Origin: Planctomycetota bacterium
Lineage (GTDB): Bacteria; Planctomycetota; Planctomycetia; Pirellulales; Pirellulaceae
DNA: 64,000 nt
Direction: 5' to 3'
NCBI GenBank assembly: GCA_017303505.1
Contig: JAFLCP010000019.1
Location: 1-64,000, forward strand
In this document: positions 46,774 through 56,808 of the stretch, piece by piece
Position numbering within the stretch: position 1 is the first letter of the stretch
Layout: each line of letters begins with the position of its first letter
Notes under the pieces: generated by a model
Told to the model about the DNA's origin: nothing
Database searches by the model: none
Seen by the model: the letters and a program-made list of their open reading frames with translations, nothing else
Translations under genes and position numbers: made by a program

Positions 46774-47465
46774 TTACGAGTCCCTCGCGCGTGCGCTTGG
46801 AAATCGCGAATGGCTTGTTTCAAGTGCCGCTGCATACGATCTGCGGCGAGATCGGGTTGGTGATTGCGAACAGCATCCAAAATGGAGCGGTGCCCGCGTA
46901 CGGCATGTTGAATGCCAACATTACCAAGCGTTGCTTTCATCGAACTTTGCAGTCCAAGATGGAATGATTCGAGAATGGAGATAAACAATGGGTTATGTGT
47001 CGCTCGAGCCAACCCCACGTGAAACTCGCGATCGGCGTCAACTTGGTCGCTTAGTTTTTTAGATGTTTTCAAGCGTTCTATGGATGAGGCAAGGCGATCG
47101 ATTTGGTCGGAAGATGCGCGTTGGGCGGCGATGCGGGCCACTTCTGTCTCGAGCGGTAAGCGCACTTCCATCAATTCGTGAAACGTCGCCCCTTGTCTCG
47201 CCATGAAGAGTTTTAGTTGTTCGCTCAATAACGAATTGGAGACGGGCAAGATTTGAGGAAGTTTACCTTGCTGTATTTCAATAAGACCTTGGGCTTGTAA
47301 CGTAGTCATCGCTTCACGAACGGCCGTTCGCGAGATTCCAAGGTCACGAGCCAGGATCGCCTGTGAGGGAAGCGACCGCTCTTTACTGTCGGTACGCAAG
47401 ATGCGTTCCTTCAGTCTTTCAACAGCTTCTTCAACGATACCGACAGGAGCGCGGACGGTTGACAT
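46770..47465 (-). CDS. GntR/FadR-family transcriptional regulator
   Basis: A 231-residue repressor-like protein: N-terminal winged helix (about 12-75, with SQAILARDLGISRTAVREAM as the helix-turn-helix) and a C-terminal FCD ligand-binding domain (about 85-220). FCD domains bind carboxylates or sugar acids through Asp/His residues and a metal. It is the first gene of the catabolic cluster, with its stop overlapping the PSD1 start. A perfect 15-base inverted repeat starts only 11 bases upstream of its ATG, so it probably represses its own operon until a metabolite is present. The ligand is unknown. Confidence 0.9.
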   Translation of the reverse strand: MSTVRAPVGIVEEAVERLKERILRTDSKERSLPSQAILARDLGISRTAVREAMTTLQAQGLIEIQQGKLPQILPVSNSLLSEQLKLFMARQGATFHELMEVRLPLETEVARIAAQRASSDQIDRLASSIERLKTSKKLSDQVDADREFHVGLARATHNPLFISILESFHLGLQSSMKATLGNVGIQHAVRGHRSILDAVRNHQPDLAADRMQRHLKQAIRDFQAHARGTRK

Positions 47466-47475
47466 GGAAAATTTC

Positions 47476-47514
47476 CACTTATACTACAAGTTGGGTGAAC
47501 TTGTAGTATAAGTG
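47476..47514. promoter_or_regulatory. Inverted-repeat operator upstream of the GntR gene
   Basis: CACTTATACTACAAG and its exact complement flank a nine-base centre. Each arm contains TTGTAGTATAA, itself a near-palindrome close to GntR-type sites. The repeat overlaps the ribosome site and likely promoter of the regulator gene, which suggests autoregulation of the whole operon. Confidence 0.8.
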
Positions 47515-47522
47515 ACGGGCGC

Positions 47523-47560
47523 ACAAAAAACACCCACCTTCGCAGATGGGTGTTTATGTG
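47523..47560 (-). terminator. Terminator of the downstream subtilisin-like gene
   Basis: AAACACCCA and TGGGTGTTT form a 9-base stem (47528-47536 with 47547-47555). On the minus strand it is followed by a T-run. It lies about 25 bases past the stop of the gene ending at 47582. Confidence 0.75.
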
Positions 47561-47581
47561 GAGTCAAATGGAAAACGTGGA

Positions 47582-50338
47582 CTAGTTAAGACGCGCTAGA
47601 CGCTCACCATCTTTCAGAAGTGCGATGAGAGCAAGGTCTACGGAAGAAGCAAAGGTATCGGTACTGCGCGGTCCAATTTTGCTTCCCATCGAGAGCAGTT
47701 CATTCATACTGGCGGATGATGTTGGTTGTGGGCCAAGCAGCGAGCGAGTTGCCAGTGGGTTGGGGGAAGTCAAAGGAGTGAAGGTTGGGCGACCATTTTG
47801 AGCAGGCACAAGTGCTTGTGTCCAATTGGAACTGGTAAGTCCAGTGCTGGCAGGACCACCCGCAATCGGTGGCGGTGGAAGTACCTTGCCTGCGTCATCA
47901 TTGATAATGATGCCGTCGGCTAACCCATCGGTGATCACTGCGCCGAAAGCTCGCACAATCTGTACCGAGAAGGTCTCATTATTTTCAGCTTTGCGATCAC
48001 CTAAAATTGGAATAGCAATGGTGGCGGAGGTTGAGCCGGGTCGAATCGAAACTTGACCGGATACAGCTACATAATCGCGATCGGCGGTGGTTGCCGTACC
48101 ATTGATGGTAGCGTAATGGATGGTGACGAAGGCTTTAGCTGGTGCAGCTAATGCGATCGAGAAATACATATTCTTGCGGCCCGTATTCCCTTCGATAGTT
48201 GCACTATCGGAAATGGTTAGACCTTGCTCACTATCATCATTGATAATGGTCCCGATACCAGCGTCATCAATGATGGTCCCCTGTTGCGCCGCGAATAATC
48301 GCAAGTAGAAACTTTCATTGTCTTCGATGATGTTATCGCTGATAATGTTGACTCGAACATAACCGGTTAGTTGTCCCGAGGGGATCACCAGCAGCCCGGA
48401 TTCTGGCTGGTAATCTCCACCTGCTTTGGCAGTTCCATCCGCAGTCGCATAGGATATCGCCACATTCTCTGAATGCAGACCATTGAGGCTTACGGTGAAG
48501 TAGAGTGATTTGTAGCCGGAGTTACCCTCTACCACCGATACGTCTTCGACAGTTACTGCGGGGAGATCTTCGGAAACGATTTCGCCCGTACCAAATGGTG
48601 TACGGATAATGGAATTGGTTGGGTTAGAAAGCAGAACTTTGAATTTCTCACGCAACTCAACAGCCGTATCACCCACAACAGTTACGGTAATTGTCTTGGA
48701 TAGTTCGCCGGCGGCAAAAGTGACGGAGCCCGAGGCTGTGAGGTAGTCGATATCGGCAGTGGCCGTATCTTCTTCAGTGGCCCAGTCAACGGTCACCGTG
48801 TTAGACGAAGGTTTTGAGAGAGTGATGGTAAAGACCATATCGGTCGTGCCCGAGTCACCTTCGATCACAGCTTCGTCACTGATAGAGATTTTGGGAAGGG
48901 GAGCAATAGAAAGAGATGAAACAACATCAAGCCGTCCATTGGTGACAACCTTTCCATTGAGCGAAGCGGTCGGCCGAGCACCATCCAACAAGGCTTGCTT
49001 CACTTCCTCAGCAGTGGCTGTGGGATACACCGATTTGTAGAGAGCGGCTGCGCCCGATACGTGAGGTGTCGCCATTGAGGTTCCATCATAAGAACCGTAC
49101 GTGTTGGTTGGGAGTGAGGAATAGATGCCCGATCCTGGGGCTCCAATGTCAACTGAGGTGGCTCCATAATTCGAGAACCCAGAAATCGCTCCATCGCTTT
49201 GAATCGAAGCGACCGCAATCACGCCATCATAATCGGCAGCCGTTTCAAGAATGTTCCCTGTGGTAGGATCGACTGCATTATTCAAAGTGCTAAGTGATGC
49301 TGGATAGGGAGGCTGTACATCGTTATTGATGGTTTCATTTCCTGCCGCACCGATCATGAGGATATCGGCTTTGGCTCCACGATTAATGGCGGCGTGCAGA
49401 ATAGCGCTATAGCTGTAGCCACGCCATGAGTTGCTGCTGGCGACCACATCTAAACCATGTCGCAGCTTCAAGTCTGTCAGATAATCGTAAGCCTTGACAG
49501 TTTGATCCATCGAGAAAGGATAGAAAATTCTCAAGCTGATCATCGAGACATCCCAGTTCACGCCAGCCACGCCTTGCCCGTTACCGCCGGTGCCACCAAT
49601 GGTACCAGCGACGTGGGTTCCGTGAGAGTCATCGGTGGCATTGTCATAGACCGAACTGTCGTTATTGGAAAAATCCCAGCCGTGAACGTCGTCGATATAG
49701 CCATTACCGTCGTTGTCGATGCCATCGACAGGGTCAAACGGATTGGTCCACATGTTATCGACTAAATCAGGGTGTGTGTATTGAATCCCCGTATCGATGA
49801 TGCCTACATAGACATTTGATGAACCAAGTTGGTTGTTGTCCCACGCCTTTTCTGCTTGTGAGCCGAAGGTATTTGAGGGAACTCCCGGCGTCAGCGCAGC
49901 ATCGCGGCTGTACATGCCCCACAACGATCCATTGGTGTAGTAAGTGTCGTTTGAGATCGCAGCGATGTCGTAGACATAGTTTGGCTCAGCCGCCAGTACG
50001 CCATCTTGGGTACTAAAATAATCAACCGCTTGTTCGACGGTCATGTTGGCATCGAGAGTAATCTTTTCGATAACGCCCGCACCCGAGCGTTGCATCATAG
50101 CCGTGTGAATTGTTTCGGCGAGTACAGAACCCGCGGGACGAATCTGGGCTCGCATTTCGGGCGTCGCATCAGATTCAAACTGAACAAGGATTTCGTTGGA
50201 AATAAAGTCGGCTGCCAAGAGTCGTCGTTCTTCAAGCATTTCAACTTGGAGCTTCGAAGTCCGCAATAACTGTGCACGCAACTTACGCTGCATGCGATTT
50301 TGGCCAAGTCCACGTCGATGCTGGGGGCGAATTCGCAT
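47582..50338 (-). CDS. S8 subtilisin-like protease with Calx-beta domains (copy 1)
   Basis: An exported serine protease of 918 residues. The basic N-terminus ends in the LEPR-XLL-like motif LEERRLLAAD (residues 35-44), a mark of planctomycete extracellular proteins. A propeptide-like region follows (about 45-140). The S8 catalytic domain (about 150-460) shows Asp in IDTGIQ (about 181), His in HGTHVAG (about 240) and Ser in GTSMATPH (about 418). Three Calx-beta-like domains follow (about 475-800), each with VxEGxSG-type calcium loops. A conserved C-terminal segment contains IGPRSTD. It is a paralog of the next gene, with matching order and similar sequence throughout. A terminator follows. Confidence 0.9.
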   Translation of the reverse strand: MRIRPQHRRGLGQNRMQRKLRAQLLRTSKLQVEMLEERRLLAADFISNEILVQFESDATPEMRAQIRPAGSVLAETIHTAMMQRSGAGVIEKITLDANMTVEQAVDYFSTQDGVLAAEPNYVYDIAAISNDTYYTNGSLWGMYSRDAALTPGVPSNTFGSQAEKAWDNNQLGSSNVYVGIIDTGIQYTHPDLVDNMWTNPFDPVDGIDNDGNGYIDDVHGWDFSNNDSSVYDNATDDSHGTHVAGTIGGTGGNGQGVAGVNWDVSMISLRIFYPFSMDQTVKAYDYLTDLKLRHGLDVVASSNSWRGYSYSAILHAAINRGAKADILMIGAAGNETINNDVQPPYPASLSTLNNAVDPTTGNILETAADYDGVIAVASIQSDGAISGFSNYGATSVDIGAPGSGIYSSLPTNTYGSYDGTSMATPHVSGAAALYKSVYPTATAEEVKQALLDGARPTASLNGKVVTNGRLDVVSSLSIAPLPKISISDEAVIEGDSGTTDMVFTITLSKPSSNTVTVDWATEEDTATADIDYLTASGSVTFAAGELSKTITVTVVGDTAVELREKFKVLLSNPTNSIIRTPFGTGEIVSEDLPAVTVEDVSVVEGNSGYKSLYFTVSLNGLHSENVAISYATADGTAKAGGDYQPESGLLVIPSGQLTGYVRVNIISDNIIEDNESFYLRLFAAQQGTIIDDAGIGTIINDDSEQGLTISDSATIEGNTGRKNMYFSIALAAPAKAFVTIHYATINGTATTADRDYVAVSGQVSIRPGSTSATIAIPILGDRKAENNETFSVQIVRAFGAVITDGLADGIIINDDAGKVLPPPPIAGGPASTGLTSSNWTQALVPAQNGRPTFTPLTSPNPLATRSLLGPQPTSSASMNELLSMGSKIGPRSTDTFASSVDLALIALLKDGERLARLN

Positions 50339-50616
50339 GGGAGATGCTCCAGGGATAATGGCAAACGCATGCGAGCAACGAAATTACAACCACTGCGCAG
50401 GATGAATACGCAGGGGTATCTCGTGGTGAGCTACGTCGCTGGAATAGAGGATGGAGATAAGGTCAGGTGAAAAGTAGGCGGTTCGAAAAGGTAATGAACC
50501 AGCCAAGAGTGTACTGGGATTCGATACAAGAATCTACAGAAATTTCTATAGAAAACGCCTGAACCTTTCGGTACAGGCGTTTTCTCGAATTCTTCAAAAA
50601 TCTACAAACGGTTTGC
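50339..50616. other. Spacer between the two proteases
   Basis: About 280 bases. It holds a terminator for the upstream protease gene (50551-50584) and presumably the promoter of the downstream one. Nothing else is evident. Confidence 0.4.
50551..50584 (-). terminator. Terminator of protease copy 2
   Basis: GAAAACGCCTG and CAGGCGTTTTC form an 11-base stem with a 12-base loop, giving a T-rich end on the minus strand. It is about 33 bases past the stop of the gene ending at 50617. Confidence 0.75.
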
Positions 50617-53382
50617 TCAGTTGAGCTTAGCCAATCGCTCGCCATCTTTCAGCAGAGCGACCAAGGCTAAGTCGACCGAGGCGGCGAAACTGTCAGTGCT
50701 ACGTGGGCCAATGCGACTTCCCATCGCCAAAAACTCGCTCATGGATGGAGTGCTGTTGGAACGCGCAACATTTAAAGATCGCGATGAGCTAGTGGTGTTG
50801 AGAGGTTGCAAAGCCACAATGGTTGTTCCATTGCTGGAGCTTCCCGTCGAGACCGTTGCATAGGTTGGGCGAAGGTTCGCGCTGGCTGCCGCTTCTGCAA
50901 GCGTCGAAAAGCCAGCTGGTGCGGGCGGAGGTGGAATCACTTTGCCCGCATCGTCATTGTAGATGGTGCCTTCCGCTAGTCCGTCCGAAATCACAGCACC
51001 GAAGGCGCGAACCAATTGTACATAGAAGATTTCGTCCGTTTCAGCTTTTCTATCGCCAATGATGGGGACGACAATCGTTGCCGATTGACCACCGGGACGA
51101 ATCGAAACCTGCCCCGAAACCGCTGCGTAATCACGATCGGCTGTAGTGGCAGTTCCATTGACCGTGGCGTAATGAATCGTCACGAAACTCTTGGATGGTT
51201 GAGCGAGAATTACCGAGAAGTACATGCTCTTTCGACCGGTGTTGCCTTCGACAACACCGCTGTCGTAAATCGTGAGACCTTGCTCGCTATCGTCATTGAT
51301 GATGGTGGCTACGGCTGCTTCATCAACAAGGTTGGCGCCTTGGGTTGCATTGAGTATCAAGTAGAACGACTCGTTATCTTCGATGATCGTATCACCCATG
51401 ATATCAACGCGAATGGTTCCGCTCCTGGAACCCACAGGGATGGTCAGTGTACCGGAAACGCCCTGATAATCACTGCCCGATTTGGCGGTACCGTCCGCAG
51501 TTGCATAGGCAACCACCACGTTATCCGAATGCGGATCGCTTAGGGTCAAGGTGAAATAGACGGACTTATAGCCGCTGTTTCCTTCCACAATGCTCACGTC
51601 TTCCACGGAAAGACCAGGTAAGTCTTCCGAGATGATTTCACCGATTCCAAATGGGAAATCGATTACGGCATTGGTTGGGTTCGATAAGTCAACATAAAAC
51701 TGTTCGCGGAGTTCAACATCTAAGTCGCCGATCACATCGACTGTGATAGTCTTTTCTGTTTCGCCAGGATCAAAGGTTACTGTGCCCCAAGTGAGAACAT
51801 AATCGACATCTTCTGTGGCACTATCTTCGCGCGTAGCATAATCGACTGTCACTACGCTGGTTGATGGTTTTGAAAGCGTTACCGTGAAGATCATTTGGGT
51901 TGTGCCCGAATCGCCTTCAACTACCGATTGATCGGAGATACTGATTGATGGTGTCGGTGGTTCAGCGAGCATTGCTGCCACGTTCAAACGACCGCCGGTT
52001 ACAGTGCGACCATTCATTGACGCGGTTGGCGAAACGGTTTGCAGGAGAATTCGACGAATTTCCTCTCCGGTCGCATCTGGATAGTGCGACTTGTAAAGGG
52101 CAGCGGCACCTGTCACGTGTGGCGTTGCCATCGAAGTGCCACTGAACGCACCGTAAGTGTTCGCGGGCAATGTGGACCAAATCGTATCACCCGGCGCACC
52201 AAGGTCGACCGTTGTTGCTCCATAACTAGAAGTGCCCGATTTGGCACCACTTGCGGTAATGTTCGCAACGGCTATCACGCCTTCATAAGCAGCAGGTGTT
52301 TCGGTACCACCAGTTACCAATGTGCTGTAATTGCTCGGATAATTCGCGACCGCGTCATTGTTTTGATTGGAATTACCAGCTGCTGCGAAAAATAGGATAT
52401 CTCTCTTGGCAGAGCGAATGATGGCAGCATGCAGGCCCGCGCTGTAGCCACCTCCACCCCACGAGTTATTGCTCGCCACGATGTTCATGCCATGTCGAAC
52501 TTTAAGGTCGGACAGGTAGTCCACTGCCTTGATCGCGTTGGCTGTTGTGCCCGAAGGAGCCAGAAATTTTAAGCTGATGATTGAAACGTCCCAGTTCACA
52601 CCAGCCACACCGACACCGTTACCACCTTCAGCACCGATGGTGCCAGCGACGTGGGTACCATGGTCATCCGCGGTGCTGTCGTACACGATTCGATCGTTAC
52701 CTGCAAAGTCCCAGCCCCAGGTGTCATCGATGTAGCCGTTGTTGTCATTGTCAATTCCATCGACCGCGTCGAAAGGGTTGACCCAAATGTTGTCGTCCAG
52801 ATCAGGATGTGTTACTTGCACGCCCGTATCGATCACACCAACAATAACACTGCTTGATCCAATGATATTTTGATCCCAAGCTTTTTCAGCTTGACTGCCG
52901 AATTGGTTGGTGGTGCCGCCAGGACCAATCGCTGTTGGAGTATCGTCGCTAAACATGCCCCACAAGCTGCCGTTGGTGTAATACGTGTCATTGGAGACAA
53001 CGGCAGGAGTCACAATGTAATTGGGCTCAGCATATTTCACACCGTCAACATCCTGAAAGTGTGATATGCCTTGTTCGACCGTCATCGAAGTTGCAAGCTG
53101 AATGCGTTCCATCACGCCTTCACCCACCCGCTGCATCATGGCAGTTTGAATGGTCTCAACGACCGTGGAACCAGCAGGCCGTGTGGCAGCTCGCATTTCT
53201 GCGGTCATCGATGAATCGAATTGGACGAGAATTTCACCGGCCAAGAAGTCGGCCGCCATAAGTTGACGCTCTTCCAATCTTTCGATACCAAAACGATTTG
53301 AACTGAGAGCTTTCTGGCGTCGTAACTTGGCTCGTCGACGCGATTTCGACAGACGTGCAGCAATCTTCTTGGTCAGCGACAT
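50617..53382 (-). CDS. S8 subtilisin-like protease with Calx-beta domains (copy 2)
   Basis: A paralog of the preceding protease with the same domain order, about 921 residues when started at ATG 53382 (the open frame extends to 53445). The basic N-terminus ends in LEERQLMAAD (about 35-44). The catalytic Asp is in IDTGVQ (about 183), His in HGTHVAG (about 240) and Ser in GTSMATPH (about 416). Three Calx-beta-like domains follow, then a Pro/Ala/Ser-rich linker and the same C-terminal MGSRIGPRSTD segment as copy 1. Such paired proteases probably arose by tandem duplication. They may process surface proteins or degrade external protein. Confidence 0.9.
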   Translation of the reverse strand: MSLTKKIAARLSKSRRRAKLRRQKALSSNRFGIERLEERQLMAADFLAGEILVQFDSSMTAEMRAATRPAGSTVVETIQTAMMQRVGEGVMERIQLATSMTVEQGISHFQDVDGVKYAEPNYIVTPAVVSNDTYYTNGSLWGMFSDDTPTAIGPGGTTNQFGSQAEKAWDQNIIGSSSVIVGVIDTGVQVTHPDLDDNIWVNPFDAVDGIDNDNNGYIDDTWGWDFAGNDRIVYDSTADDHGTHVAGTIGAEGGNGVGVAGVNWDVSIISLKFLAPSGTTANAIKAVDYLSDLKVRHGMNIVASNNSWGGGGYSAGLHAAIIRSAKRDILFFAAAGNSNQNNDAVANYPSNYSTLVTGGTETPAAYEGVIAVANITASGAKSGTSSYGATTVDLGAPGDTIWSTLPANTYGAFSGTSMATPHVTGAAALYKSHYPDATGEEIRRILLQTVSPTASMNGRTVTGGRLNVAAMLAEPPTPSISISDQSVVEGDSGTTQMIFTVTLSKPSTSVVTVDYATREDSATEDVDYVLTWGTVTFDPGETEKTITVDVIGDLDVELREQFYVDLSNPTNAVIDFPFGIGEIISEDLPGLSVEDVSIVEGNSGYKSVYFTLTLSDPHSDNVVVAYATADGTAKSGSDYQGVSGTLTIPVGSRSGTIRVDIMGDTIIEDNESFYLILNATQGANLVDEAAVATIINDDSEQGLTIYDSGVVEGNTGRKSMYFSVILAQPSKSFVTIHYATVNGTATTADRDYAAVSGQVSIRPGGQSATIVVPIIGDRKAETDEIFYVQLVRAFGAVISDGLAEGTIYNDDAGKVIPPPPAPAGFSTLAEAAASANLRPTYATVSTGSSSNGTTIVALQPLNTTSSSRSLNVARSNSTPSMSEFLAMGSRIGPRSTDSFAASVDLALVALLKDGERLAKLN

Positions 53383-53606
53383 AATACAACAACTCCACGA
53401 CGACTCGCTCAACGCGCAGAATGCCCATGGATCGAGCCACTTCAAGGGCCCAATGGGGCACGCCGCTAATCGACGAGTTCCGCAAAAATAGGAAATGAGG
53501 ATAAGTTCGGTCGGAACGAATATAGAGAGGATCGTATAGTCGGAGTGTAGCTAAAGGAGGGAGGATAATCCATACAAATCCTACTAAGTTTAGAACGACA
53601 CCCCCT

Positions 53607-56447
53607 CTATTGGCTGGATTTTTCGATGCGAACTTTGATCGGAATCGATGTTGGGTTGCCTGCAGACTGAGATCGCAGGTGGAAATAGCGGGTTTGAGGC
53701 TGAACCCAAGGGGCTGCTGTTATAAAAAACTCACGCTCCGTTTGGCCTTCGGGTAGAAGTAAGCCGTTGAGTCCGATGTTGTCGATGAAGACCCCGTGGG
53801 GCAGATTGCGTCCAGAATCGTCGTTGCCGAAAGCGATGGGGCCACCGTTTTCAAAACGTTCGATGCGCAATTTCGCCGAAGTTGTTGTGCCTGGCCGAAC
53901 CACGATTTCGAATTCATGATCGGTTGGCACGGCACCGCTTAGTGGCTCAATATGAATCGCCACTTCGGGTTTGGCATCGATAGCCGCCAGACGAAGTTTC
54001 AGTTTGCCGGAGACGTCAATTTCTTGTCGATTACCGCCAATCACAGCTCTCGCTTTGAGTCCCAATTCGAGTGGTTTTGGTTCATCAGGCAAGTTCGCAT
54101 TCATTTGCGCGAAAATGGTAGCGGTGGCTTTGTTTTGACCTGCTTCAATGGTCAGTGGTTTAGTGACCACAAATCCATCCGGCAACCCCATGATTTCTAT
54201 CTCGACAGCATCTTCAAATCCATCAAACCGTTTTGCAGTAACTCCGAACTCGCGCCCGCGACCAATAGGAATAGTGAGGTCGCCGCCATCCAGCACAACC
54301 TCAAAGCGAGGCTTCGCGGGGCGAACTAGTAGTTCATACTTGTAATTGTTTCCTCCGAAGCCACTGCTATCACGAACGCGCACTATGTAGTTGCCATCCG
54401 CCGGTGCAACGAAAGTTAAGTGTGAGTCGCTTCCCCACTCTCGGCGGCTATCGTCATCGTTTTCATAATAGATCGGAAACGTCGGCAAACCATTGGGAGC
54501 GGGCGATTGGCCGGGCACCAATGGACGCACGATGTACGCAGGAGCTCCTAACGCATGCGCTGTGGGCGTAGTATCAAAATAGGTGTATCGCGATCCATAA
54601 CCAGGATAAACCTTGAAGCCTGAGTCCGGGCCACGCGGATAGAGCCAGAGTTTTACTACTTCTCCATCTGAATACAGGAACTCATTAAGTTCCATCTCTT
54701 GCCATTTATGCAGACGAAAATCGTCGATCGAGATACTGTCTTTGCCGCGGAACGTAAAGTAACTCTCGCGCACCGCCTGTAAGTTGACTCTTAACACGGG
54801 CGAGCCATCTTCGTGCAGAATATCAATGCGGCTATCGAGCGGCGACTTGTCTCGAGCGGCTTTGATTTCGACGATCCAAGTATCGCCCTTTTTCGCTTGG
54901 AACTTGTATAGGTCGGCGTCTTCTTTCCCTGATTGGCTATTAGCTGGATCGATGGCACCTCGCACGACAAATGGTGCGGTGACTGTTTGAGCTTCTGCAA
55001 TTTGGGAATTGGGTTCAATTTCTTGGGCTTCATTCAGCGTAGGCATATCGCCCATCGAGCCTGCCGACGCTTCGCTAGGAAGTATGGTTTCTTCTGCCGG
55101 AGGTGGAAGTGTTTTTAGTTGAGATATCTTTCCACTGCGCGCGAGGACCAATATTTGTTCATTGTTTGCAGTAAATTCGCAACCGGCAGGTGCACCTTGC
55201 TCCAGTGGTAAAGCTCCCGCTAAGCGAAGATCGCGCCCGGTCCATTGCTTTAAGGAACCGTCGCTTCCCAAGCTGATAACGCGTTGATGTGCGGGATCGA
55301 TACGCAGTTGAATCAGGGACGTTTCATGTGCGAAGCGTGACTCACGGAGTGGATTGATCGCTGGTCGATCTAGTGAGACGAGATCCCAGCGTCGCAACTT
55401 GCGATCAGCGCCACCGGCATAAAACGAAGTTCCATCGGGTGAAAAACGAACGGCGTATTGTTCCTTTTCTCCCTGAGACAAAGTATCCAATCGCTCACCC
55501 GATTGAATGCTCCAGAGCTTCACCGTTTCATCAGCACTGGCTGAGGCGACGACGCGGCTGGACGGATCGATATCCAAATCATAGACCGCACCATTGTGGC
55601 CAGCGAAGCGTTTGACAATTTGATTCGATTGCAAGTCTCGCAATTGAATTTCACGATCGTAACCGGCAGTGACTAACCATTTCTTATCAGGTGAAATGAC
55701 GGCGCTATAGAGGATGTCCGAATGGCATTCTGTGTGGAGTTTCTTGTCGCCTGTATTCAGATCGATCACGGCCACTTCACCCCCGACGCCTTCTACACCG
55801 CCACCCGCAACGAGTAGATTTTCGGCAGGATGAAGTCTCAAGCTGGTGATCTTCCCGGCAAACCCATCCCAGCGTCGCACGATGTTACCTGTCGCAATTT
55901 GCAATTGGACCACTTCGCCAAAGCGGCCTGCGATCACATGTTCGCCATCGCGCATGACAACGGCTGCTGTATAAGGTGGAGTGACTCCAGCTTTGGGTTG
56001 AACTTTGGGCGTGTTCAATCGCATTGCCAAAGGCTGAGGGGCTGTTAGAGAGGCAACTGCACCCGCATCGATCCATTGGGCCAGACGATCGATCTCTTCC
56101 AGGGAGGGTTGTGGCTCATCCTCTGGTGGCATTCGCGGTTCGAGCTTGCCCCGAATCAATTGGATCAGTTTGCTTTCTTGACTTTTGCCAGCTACGATCA
56201 CTTTGCCTTCTTTGTTACCGGCCATCAAACTTTCAAAAGTTTGGAAAGAGAAATCGCCTTCTTTTTCGTTTCCGCGATGACAATTGCCGCAATACTTGAT
56301 CATCAGCGGCTCGATGTCGCGTTGATAATCCAATTGATCCGCAACAGAAAGAGAGCTCAGACATATGCTTATCCCGAAAAGTGCCCAAAACCAAAGAAGG
56401 GCTCGTTTCGAGAGATGCATTATCGTATGTGGGAGGCGAGCAAACAT
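53607..56447 (-). CDS. PSCyt1 protein with WD40 repeats and PPC-like domains
   Basis: A secreted protein of 946 residues (ATG at 56447; ATG 56420 would shorten it by 9). A signal peptide covers about 1-37. The PSCyt1 domain has C53-G-N-C-H57 and PRMPPEDEPQP. WD40-type repeats occupy about 160-450, with segments such as SADETVKLWSIQSG. The C-terminal half has a PPC-like pre-peptidase domain (about 490-620 and 640-720) and further beta domains. It lacks DUF1549/1553. Cytochrome plus WD40 architecture is typical of planctomycetes, with unknown role. It is on the same strand as the protease cluster but about 160 bases upstream of copy 2, with no visible link. Confidence 0.85.
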   Translation of the reverse strand: MFARLPHTIMHLSKRALLWFWALFGISICLSSLSVADQLDYQRDIEPLMIKYCGNCHRGNEKEGDFSFQTFESLMAGNKEGKVIVAGKSQESKLIQLIRGKLEPRMPPEDEPQPSLEEIDRLAQWIDAGAVASLTAPQPLAMRLNTPKVQPKAGVTPPYTAAVVMRDGEHVIAGRFGEVVQLQIATGNIVRRWDGFAGKITSLRLHPAENLLVAGGGVEGVGGEVAVIDLNTGDKKLHTECHSDILYSAVISPDKKWLVTAGYDREIQLRDLQSNQIVKRFAGHNGAVYDLDIDPSSRVVASASADETVKLWSIQSGERLDTLSQGEKEQYAVRFSPDGTSFYAGGADRKLRRWDLVSLDRPAINPLRESRFAHETSLIQLRIDPAHQRVISLGSDGSLKQWTGRDLRLAGALPLEQGAPAGCEFTANNEQILVLARSGKISQLKTLPPPAEETILPSEASAGSMGDMPTLNEAQEIEPNSQIAEAQTVTAPFVVRGAIDPANSQSGKEDADLYKFQAKKGDTWIVEIKAARDKSPLDSRIDILHEDGSPVLRVNLQAVRESYFTFRGKDSISIDDFRLHKWQEMELNEFLYSDGEVVKLWLYPRGPDSGFKVYPGYGSRYTYFDTTPTAHALGAPAYIVRPLVPGQSPAPNGLPTFPIYYENDDDSRREWGSDSHLTFVAPADGNYIVRVRDSSGFGGNNYKYELLVRPAKPRFEVVLDGGDLTIPIGRGREFGVTAKRFDGFEDAVEIEIMGLPDGFVVTKPLTIEAGQNKATATIFAQMNANLPDEPKPLELGLKARAVIGGNRQEIDVSGKLKLRLAAIDAKPEVAIHIEPLSGAVPTDHEFEIVVRPGTTTSAKLRIERFENGGPIAFGNDDSGRNLPHGVFIDNIGLNGLLLPEGQTEREFFITAAPWVQPQTRYFHLRSQSAGNPTSIPIKVRIEKSSQ

Positions 56448-56808
56448 GAGCAGAAACTTAGTGGGTGGGCGGGGGAGATATGGAGAAGACTCTTCTATTA
56501 AACACTAACCCAACCTCAGAATCCACTGGCTAATTCGAGTTAGACCGGGCCCGAAAACGCTTGGTTCGTACCAAGCATTTGGGTGCTAGGGAGTCAATAG
56601 CTCTTGGATTTCAGCCAACAGAATTGAGGGGTGGTGAATCGAAGTCGTCTTCAGAGCAAAAAAGTTCGACAATACACGGACGTTGATACGAATCGGAGAA
56701 CAATTGCGGTATACTGCAGCCGATTGATAAAAGGTCAAGCGAGCGTGATAGCTAGGCTTGATGGATATACTCATTTAATACCGATCAAAATTGAAGGCGC
56801 TGAAGATT
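56448..56808. other. Divergent spacer with a small hairpin
   Basis: About 360 bases between divergent genes. A 7-base stem (GCTTGGT and ACCAAGC, 56559-56576) and a TATACT at 56710 are seen, but no confident promoter. Confidence 0.35.

Noticed and set aside
56641..56715. Promoter with TTGATA and TATACT upstream of the DUF2569-like gene
   Set aside because: The spacing between the two hexamers is 21 bases, too long for a standard promoter.
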